A stretch of DNA of 64,000 bases, taken from assembly GCF_037338445.1 (NCBI RefSeq), contig NZ_CP147838.1, forward strand, positions 2,852,001-2,916,000. Direction: 5' to 3'. The notes beneath the pieces were generated by a model. The model made no database searches. It was given only the letters and a program-made list of their open reading frames with translations, and had not been told where the DNA came from. This stretch comes from Salinibaculum sp. SYNS191. GTDB taxonomy: Archaea > Halobacteriota > Halobacteria > Halobacteriales > Haloarculaceae. Positions 59,501-64,000 of this stretch are shown here, piece after piece; position 1 is the stretch's first letter; the number at the start of each line of letters is the position of its first letter. The position numbers and the translations under genes are program-made.

Positions 59501-59935
59501 ATGGCAACACGAGTCCTCGTCCCGATGGACTACTCCGACCTGGCCGAGAAGGCGCTACGGACGACCCTCTCGCTCCATCCGGATGCAGACATCACCGTCC
59601 TCCACGTCATCGACTTCCGGTCCAGCGACCTCGGCCCCGGCGGCTGGGGGGACGAACCCGACGAGTTCGACCAGTGGCTCGCGAAGGCGCGCGAGCACAC
59701 CCACGAGTTGCTGGCCGACGCCGAGGCCATCGCCGCGGAGTACGACGTGGACATCGCGACCGACTCTGTCGTCGGCGAAGATGCGAGCAGCATCCTCGAA
59801 TACGCCGAGGACAACGACGTCGACCTGATTATCCTGGGGAGTCACGGCCGGTCGCTCCCGGCCCGCATTCTCATGGGCGGCGTCTCGGAAACGGTCGTTC
59901 GCCGCGCCCCCGCCCCGGTCATGGTCGTGCGCTGA
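59501..59935 (+). CDS. Universal stress protein, UspA family
   Basis: A 144-residue cytoplasmic UspA-fold protein. It begins TRVLVPMDYSDLAEKALRTTL, and near the C-terminus has the ATP-binding pattern LIILGSHGRSLPARILMGGVS (quoted within the limit as GSHGRS, then LMGGVSETVV). It probably binds ATP and acts in stress response; its partner is unknown. I start at 59501, three codons after another in-frame start. It is divergent from cydA, and the two may share control by oxygen. Confidence 0.92.
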   Translation: MATRVLVPMDYSDLAEKALRTTLSLHPDADITVLHVIDFRSSDLGPGGWGDEPDEFDQWLAKAREHTHELLADAEAIAAEYDVDIATDSVVGEDASSILEYAEDNDVDLIILGSHGRSLPARILMGGVSETVVRRAPAPVMVVR

Positions 59936-59995
59936 CGGGTACGGGTCGGGCGCGAGATGAGCATCCCTTTTTATTGCGGGTCGAATGGTCGTGTA

Positions 59996-61432
59996 ATGGG
60001 CAAGACACACAATCACGATGGCCCTCGGCCCGCACTGCTGGAGACGGTCTTCGAGACGTCGCCCGAGGCGATTCTGTTTCACGACGCGGACGGCCGCATC
60101 GGCCACGTCAACGAGCGGGCCAGCCAGACGCTGGGGTACACCCGCGAGGAGTTGACGTCGATGCGCGTCACCGACGTCGAGGCGGCCCACACCGACGACG
60201 AGTTGCGCTCGCTCTGGCGGGACCTGGACGCCGACGACCGGGAGACCGTCGATGGAACGCATCGGCGCGAGGACGGCTCGACGTTTCCCGTCGAGGTGTC
60301 GCTGCGAAAGACGACAGTCGCGGGTGAGGTCCGGTTCGTCGCCATCTGCCGGGACGTCGCCGAGTACGAGCGACGCGAGACCGAACTCGCGCGCACCCGC
60401 GGCGGCTTCGACGATATCTTCCAGGCTGTTCCACACCCGCTGTACGTACTCGACGTCGAGGATTACGGGATTCGCCGGGCCAACTCGAAGGCCACCGCAC
60501 AGGCGGGACAGACCTGTTACGAGGTCACCCACCAGCGCGATCGGCCGTGTCACGAGGGCGACGGTGCGACCTTCCCCTGTCCGCTCCGGGACGTCGTGGA
60601 GACGGGCGAGCCCACGACGGTCGAACACACCCACTACGACGACGAGGGCAACGAGCGCGTCCACGAGGTCCACGCAGCACCCGTCTTCGACGACGAGGGC
60701 ACCGTCGTCAGACTGGTGGAGAGCCTCATCGACGTGACCGACCGCAAGGAGTACGAACAGCGCCTCAAGGAGCAGCGCGACAACTTAGACGTTCTGAACC
60801 AGGTCCTCCGGCACGACGTCCGCAACGACCTCCAGCTGGTGACGGCCTACGCCGAGATGCTCGCGGAGTGCGTCGAGGGCGACAAGCAGGAGTACGTCCA
60901 GACGGTGCGTGAAAGCGCCGACCACGCCATCGAACTCACCACGACGGCCCGGGACATGGCCGACGTGATGCTCACGGACGAGGACGTCGTCCAGTCGGTC
61001 AACCTCCGGACCACCCTGGAGAGCGAACTCGACGAAATCCGTTCGACGCACCCCGCCGCGCTCGTGACCGTGGACGACAACCTCCCGGCCGTGCAGGTCC
61101 GCGCCAGCGACATGCTGGACTCGGTGTTTCGCAACCTCCTGAAAAACGCCGTCCAGCACAACGACAAGGAACTGCCCGAAGTCACCGTCTCGACGACCGT
61201 TCGAGCGGACGCGGACGCCGTCGTCGTGCGCATCGCCGACAACGGACCGGGTATCCCCGACGGACAGAAAGACGAGATATTCGGCAAGGCGGAAACGGGA
61301 CTGGACAGCAGCGGAACGGGCATCGGCCTGTATCTGGTCGAGACGCTCGTCGAAAACTACGGCGGCGCGGTCCGTGTCGAGGACAACCACCCGGAGGGGT
61401 CGGTGTTCGTCGTCGAACTCCAGACAGTGTGA
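59996..61432 (+). CDS. PAS-PAS sensor histidine kinase
   Basis: A 478-residue cytoplasmic kinase: PAS 1 (about residues 12-132, ETSPEAILFHDADGRIGHVN), PAS 2 (about 135-255, QAVPHPLYVLDVEDYGIRRAN) with a Cys/His-rich stretch (CYEVTHQRDRPCHEGDG, PCPL), HisKA with H-box VLRHDVRNDLQLV, and an HATPase (NLLKNAVQHN, DNGPGIP, GTGIGLYLV). The Cys/His stretch may hold a metal or haem. The TATA-like CTTTTTATTG at 59967-59975 lies after the in-frame ATG at 59957, so 59996 is the start. It is a paralogue of the kinase at 62050. Confidence 0.92.
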   Translation: MGKTHNHDGPRPALLETVFETSPEAILFHDADGRIGHVNERASQTLGYTREELTSMRVTDVEAAHTDDELRSLWRDLDADDRETVDGTHRREDGSTFPVEVSLRKTTVAGEVRFVAICRDVAEYERRETELARTRGGFDDIFQAVPHPLYVLDVEDYGIRRANSKATAQAGQTCYEVTHQRDRPCHEGDGATFPCPLRDVVETGEPTTVEHTHYDDEGNERVHEVHAAPVFDDEGTVVRLVESLIDVTDRKEYEQRLKEQRDNLDVLNQVLRHDVRNDLQLVTAYAEMLAECVEGDKQEYVQTVRESADHAIELTTTARDMADVMLTDEDVVQSVNLRTTLESELDEIRSTHPAALVTVDDNLPAVQVRASDMLDSVFRNLLKNAVQHNDKELPEVTVSTTVRADADAVVVRIADNGPGIPDGQKDEIFGKAETGLDSSGTGIGLYLVETLVENYGGAVRVEDNHPEGSVFVVELQTV

Positions 61433-62049
61433 GCGACGCCCCCGACACGGCGTGAGACACCTGGCACCTACTCTTGATTGTGGATATTGTGAAATACTCA
61501 GATAACGTACGGAGAGGGGAGAGACCCTGCGCTGTCAGAGGCACTCGTCTCTCCCCCCATCCTCGACAACTACGGGGACCGACATAAAGTTCGGCTCCTG
61601 TTCCCAAACTGCAAGACCGGGGGCTCGCACCGGGCGTGAACACGTGCGAATGCGGCTGGAGCGGACTCCACCTGTTGACCAGCGCACCGAGACGCCGCTC
61701 CGAGCCACAGGCCGCCGTCGGACTGGTCAGGATAGCAGTCTGCCGGGGCCACCTGATACTCCTCGCCGCAGTCGATTAATCCCGCCGTTGGCACAGGACA
61801 ACTTTCCGCTGCCCGCTCGCGGGACGCGGTCACCTTCCGGGACCGCCCGGCGACGACTGCCGACGCCGGCGTGCGGTCGAAGCCGACACCTTGCGACCAC
61901 TCTCCTCCGGAGGAGTATGGCGCCGCGGTGACGCCCTGGATACACCTCGGCGCGTACACTTTCTTGCCGAATACTGCACCATTCCCTGGATAATGTACCG
62001 AACGAGCTATGTATTCTACCAATGTAACGTTCAAACAAGGAGACATCAG
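61433..62049. other. Gene-free region of 617 bases between two kinase genes
   Basis: No supported gene. A perfect inverted repeat, GGGGAGAGA (61516-61524) and TCTCTCCCC (61548-61556), lies about 85 bases past the upstream stop and may be a terminator or structured RNA. A 14-base palindrome is at 61902-61915 (CTCCTCC/GGAGGAG). A short in-frame stretch from a GTG at about 61634 encodes a 47-residue product with a CxC pair, and a minus-strand stretch near 61700-61800 has Cys-rich translation, but neither has clear start signals. The promoter-proximal part (61980-62049) is AT-rich and leads to a GGAG site before 62050. Confidence 0.6.
61516..61556 (+). other. Perfect stem (9 bases) with 23-base loop
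   Basis: GGGGAGAGA at 61516-61524 pairs exactly with TCTCTCCCC at 61548-61556. It follows the PAS-PAS kinase gene. It could end transcription or fold as part of a small RNA; no T-run follows it, so an intrinsic terminator is not certain. Confidence 0.45.
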
Positions 62050-63087
62050 ATGGACACACTCGACGACGAGCGCGTATATCGCGAGTACATCGAAGCGTCT
62101 CCGGTCGGGATATTCGTCGTGAACAGCGAGGGCCAGTACGTCGACGTGAACTCGACGGCCTGCGAGATGGTCGGGTACTCGAAGGACGAACTCCTCTCGA
62201 TGTCCGTCACCGACCTGGGCGTGACCGACCAGGAGGTCCCGGAGGAGGAGGAAACCCTGGCGGAACTCAGGGAGTCGGGCAACGTGCGCACCGAGGCGAC
62301 GCTGAGACATCGGGACGGCCACGGCGTGGACGTGATTTTCGACGCCGTTGCGCTCGACGACGACCGCTTCGTCGCGTACTGCCAGGACATCTCCACGCGC
62401 AAGGAGTTCGAACGCCGCCTCAAGGAGCAGCGTGACAACCTCGACGTCCTGAACCAGATGCTGCGCCACGACATCCGCAACGACCTCCAGCTGGTGACGG
62501 CGTACGCGGAACTGGCCGACGAGGCCTGTGACGACGAGGGCACTCACGAGTACATCGAGACGATTCTCCAGAACGCACACCACGCCGTCGACCTGACGAT
62601 TACGGCCCGGAACATGGCCGACCTGATGCTCCGGTCGGAGGACGAAATCCAGTCGCTCTCGCTCCGGAGCGCGCTCGAAACCGAAATCGACGAGGTGCGG
62701 TCGTCGCACCCGCACGCGGTTATCACCGTGGAGTCGGTCATCCCGAACGTCCGCGTCCGGGCCAACGACATGCTGGATTCGGTGTTTCGCAACCTCCTGA
62801 AAAACGCCGTCCAGCACAACACCCGCGACGTCCCGGAAGTGACGATCGACGTCACGGAGTCGGAGCGTACAGTCACCGTCAGAGTCGCCGACAACGGACC
62901 GGGCATCCCGGACGAGCAGAAAGAGACTATCTTCGGGAAGGGCGAAGCGGGACTGGACAGCCAGGGGACCGGTATCGGACTGTACCTCGTCCAGACGCTC
63001 GTCGAGTCCTACGGGGGCGAGGTCCACGTCGAGGACAACGACCCGGACGGCGCCGTCTTCACGGTCGAACTCCCGATAGCCACGTGA
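62050..63087 (+). CDS. PAS sensor histidine kinase (paralogue of the kinase at 59996)
   Basis: A 345-residue cytoplasmic kinase with one PAS domain (residues about 8-120, EYIEASPVGIFVVNSEGQYVD), HisKA H-box MLRHDIRNDLQLV and an HATPase (NLLKNAVQHN, DNGPGIP, GTGIGLYLV). From FERRLKEQRDNLDVLNQ onwards it is closely similar to the kinase at 59996-61432, including long runs of near-identical DNA. The ATG at 62050 has an AGGAG site 8 bases upstream. It probably arose by duplication with loss or replacement of the N-terminal sensor. No response regulator is adjacent. Confidence 0.92.
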   Translation: MDTLDDERVYREYIEASPVGIFVVNSEGQYVDVNSTACEMVGYSKDELLSMSVTDLGVTDQEVPEEEETLAELRESGNVRTEATLRHRDGHGVDVIFDAVALDDDRFVAYCQDISTRKEFERRLKEQRDNLDVLNQMLRHDIRNDLQLVTAYAELADEACDDEGTHEYIETILQNAHHAVDLTITARNMADLMLRSEDEIQSLSLRSALETEIDEVRSSHPHAVITVESVIPNVRVRANDMLDSVFRNLLKNAVQHNTRDVPEVTIDVTESERTVTVRVADNGPGIPDEQKETIFGKGEAGLDSQGTGIGLYLVQTLVESYGGEVHVEDNDPDGAVFTVELPIAT

Positions 63088-63187
63088 TTTGCCTTCTCGG
63101 GCGCCACCACACTCCGTCGGTCCCGACGGGGTGACGTCCCCGGTCGCACCACGAAGTTTTGTACCGGGGCCGGTGCAATCAGTAGCC

Positions 63188-63682
63188 ATGACCGAGGCGA
63201 ACGCGTCGCTCGACGACCTCGACAGGCGAATCATCTACGCGCTCCAGCGGGACGCCCGACACACCTCGGCCAGCGAGATTGCTGAATCGCTGGCCGTCTC
63301 GGCGCGAACGGTGCGAAACCGCATCAACAAACTCGAAGAGAACGACGTCATCCGGGGCTACGACGTGGACGTCGATTACGAGGCGGCGGGCTACCAGTTG
63401 CACACGCTCATCGTCTGCACGGCCCCGATTCACGAACGCGAAGAGATCGCCAGGCGCGCGCTCGACGTGCCCGGGGTGGTCGCCATCCGGGAGGTGATGA
63501 CCGGGGCGGACAACGTCCACGTCGAGGTCGTGGGCACGGACAGCAACGACCTCAGCCGCATCGGTCGCGACCTCAACGAGATCGGCCTCGAAGTGGTCGA
63601 CGAGGACCTCATCCGCAACGAGTACACCCGCCCGTTCCACCTGTTCGGTCCCGACGCGGCTGCCACTGACGACCCATCCTAA
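63188..63682 (+). CDS. Lrp/AsnC-family transcription regulator
   Basis: A 164-residue regulator with an N-terminal HTH (LDDLDRRIIYALQRDARHTSASEIAESL, SARTVRNRINKLEENDVI; quoted in parts) and a C-terminal RAM/AsnC ligand domain (HTLIVCTAPIHEREEIARRAL, VAIREVMTGADNVHVEVVG). These proteins bind amino acids or other small effectors and form dimers or octamers on palindromic DNA. The N-terminus is at 63188 from an ATG just after TAGCC. Two palindromic elements lie downstream (63716-63748), so it may act on the next gene. Confidence 0.92.
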   Translation: MTEANASLDDLDRRIIYALQRDARHTSASEIAESLAVSARTVRNRINKLEENDVIRGYDVDVDYEAAGYQLHTLIVCTAPIHEREEIARRALDVPGVVAIREVMTGADNVHVEVVGTDSNDLSRIGRDLNEIGLEVVDEDLIRNEYTRPFHLFGPDAAATDDPS

Positions 63683-63734
63683 TTCTGAGGGCGGCGAATA
63701 TGGCAACTTAATTTTCCGATACGGAATTCAGACC

Positions 63735-63750
63735 TAGATATTTATCTATA
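63735..63750 (+). promoter_or_regulatory. Palindrome over a TATA box
   Basis: TAGATA (63735-63740) and TATCTA (63743-63748) are exact reverse complements with a 2-base spacer, and overlap the TATA-like TTTATCTATA at 63741-63750. The box lies about 32 bases before the ATG at 63778. A repressor such as the adjacent Lrp-type protein could bind here. Confidence 0.5.
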
Positions 63751-63777
63751 TCCGGAACTATTGTTGACCTGGTGACG

Positions 63778-63807
63778 ATGTCCGACGACAGCACTCCGTC
63801 ATCTTGA
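63778..63807 (+). other. Nine-codon upstream ORF (MSDDSTPSS)
   Basis: ATG at 63778 lies about 32 bases after the TATA box, near the expected transcription start, and reads MSDDSTPSS then stops. It is in the same frame as the ORF starting at 63901, with a stop between. It may be a leader peptide or the start of a gene interrupted by a stop codon. Confidence 0.4.
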
Positions 63808-63900
63808 CGCGTATGGTGTGCCGATGACGGCCTCCCCCAGTGCGGCCTGTCAGCTCAGAACTCGCCTGTCGCGCCATCGTCGCCTTTGCATACGCACTCC

Positions 63901-64000
63901 ATGACGCTCCAGACCACCATTCGGCGCACGCTCGCCCGGACTCCGGGACCGCCAGCGCTACTGATTGTGAGCGATTCCCACGTCGGCTCGACGCTCGCCG
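63901..64000 (+). CDS. Start of an unidentified gene (3' end outside window)
   Basis: An ATG at 63901 opens a reading frame that runs to the end of the window (33 codons): MTLQTTIRRTLARTPG, then PALLIVSDSHVGSTLA. The LLIVSDSH strand could belong to a phosphatase-like or nucleotide-binding fold, but too little is visible to assign it. Confidence 0.4.
   Translation, partial: MTLQTTIRRTLARTPGPPALLIVSDSHVGSTLA

Noticed and set aside
61570..63234. A 554-codon open frame on the minus strand
   Set aside because: It is antisense to the PAS kinase at 62050-63087, and its composition is that of a shadow. The part over the gap (61700-61800) has Cys-rich translation and could be a remnant, but there is no start signal.

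Overview
The window is chromosomal DNA of a halophilic archaeon (class Halobacteria). The evidence is high G+C, strongly acidic proteins, the archaeosine enzymes TgtA and ArcS, TrmY, PGF-CTERM surface anchors, HTH-10 (bacterio-opsin-activator type) regulators, HalOD1 domains, an LWR-salt protein, and several TATA boxes 25-32 bases before a start codon (leaderless transcripts). I cannot name the genus from sequence alone. No rRNA, CRISPR array, intact insertion sequence or integrase was seen.

Layout. 1-6.6 kb: a truncated Tat-exported hydrolase, then a four-gene nucleoside ABC transporter operon. 6.8-11.1 kb: VOC protein, S-adenosylhomocysteine hydrolase, XapX protein, NAD-dependent epimerase, cytochrome P450. 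11.2-16.9 kb: archaeosine genes arcS and tgtA, separated by a PIN toxin/antitoxin pair and a 40-codon gene; then a Nudix hydrolase and small proteins. 17-20.5 kb: tRNA-Pro(CGG) with a duplicated 3' end, a membrane protein, TrmY, VanZ-like protein, UDP-glucose dehydrogenase. 20.5-29.7 kb: an animal-type haem peroxidase with a C-terminal lamin-tail-like domain, a REC-PAS-PAS-PAS-GAF histidine kinase, an Ig/IPT-like protein, and an MCP-CheW pair.

29.9-38.1 kb is a cell-surface block: two large PKD/Ig-repeat proteins with PGF-CTERM anchors surround a three-gene cassette (membrane protein, JAMM-like metalloprotease, winged-helix protein) whose promoter holds two perfect palindromes. 38.1-46.1 kb is rich in sensing: a PAS-GAF-HTH-10 regulator, a His/Gly/Tyr-rich secreted protein, two membrane-anchored winged-helix proteins, a very acidic secreted protein, and a PGF-CTERM protein that carries the same ectodomain as one of the membrane regulators. 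These are the best candidates for undescribed systems.

46.2-56.6 kb holds accessory genes: GNAT, a lone receiver, a Mop domain, a methyltransferase, a RibD-like reductase, a CPBP protease, a DUF7344-type regulator, two HalOD1 proteins, a ZIP-like transporter, an HTH-10 regulator, a rhodanese, and several small membrane proteins. 56.6-59.3 kb is a cytochrome bd oxidase operon with a small third gene. 59.5-64 kb has UspA, two paralogous PAS histidine kinases separated by a 617-base gene-free gap, an Lrp/AsnC regulator, and the start of one more gene behind a palindromic promoter and a nine-codon upstream ORF.
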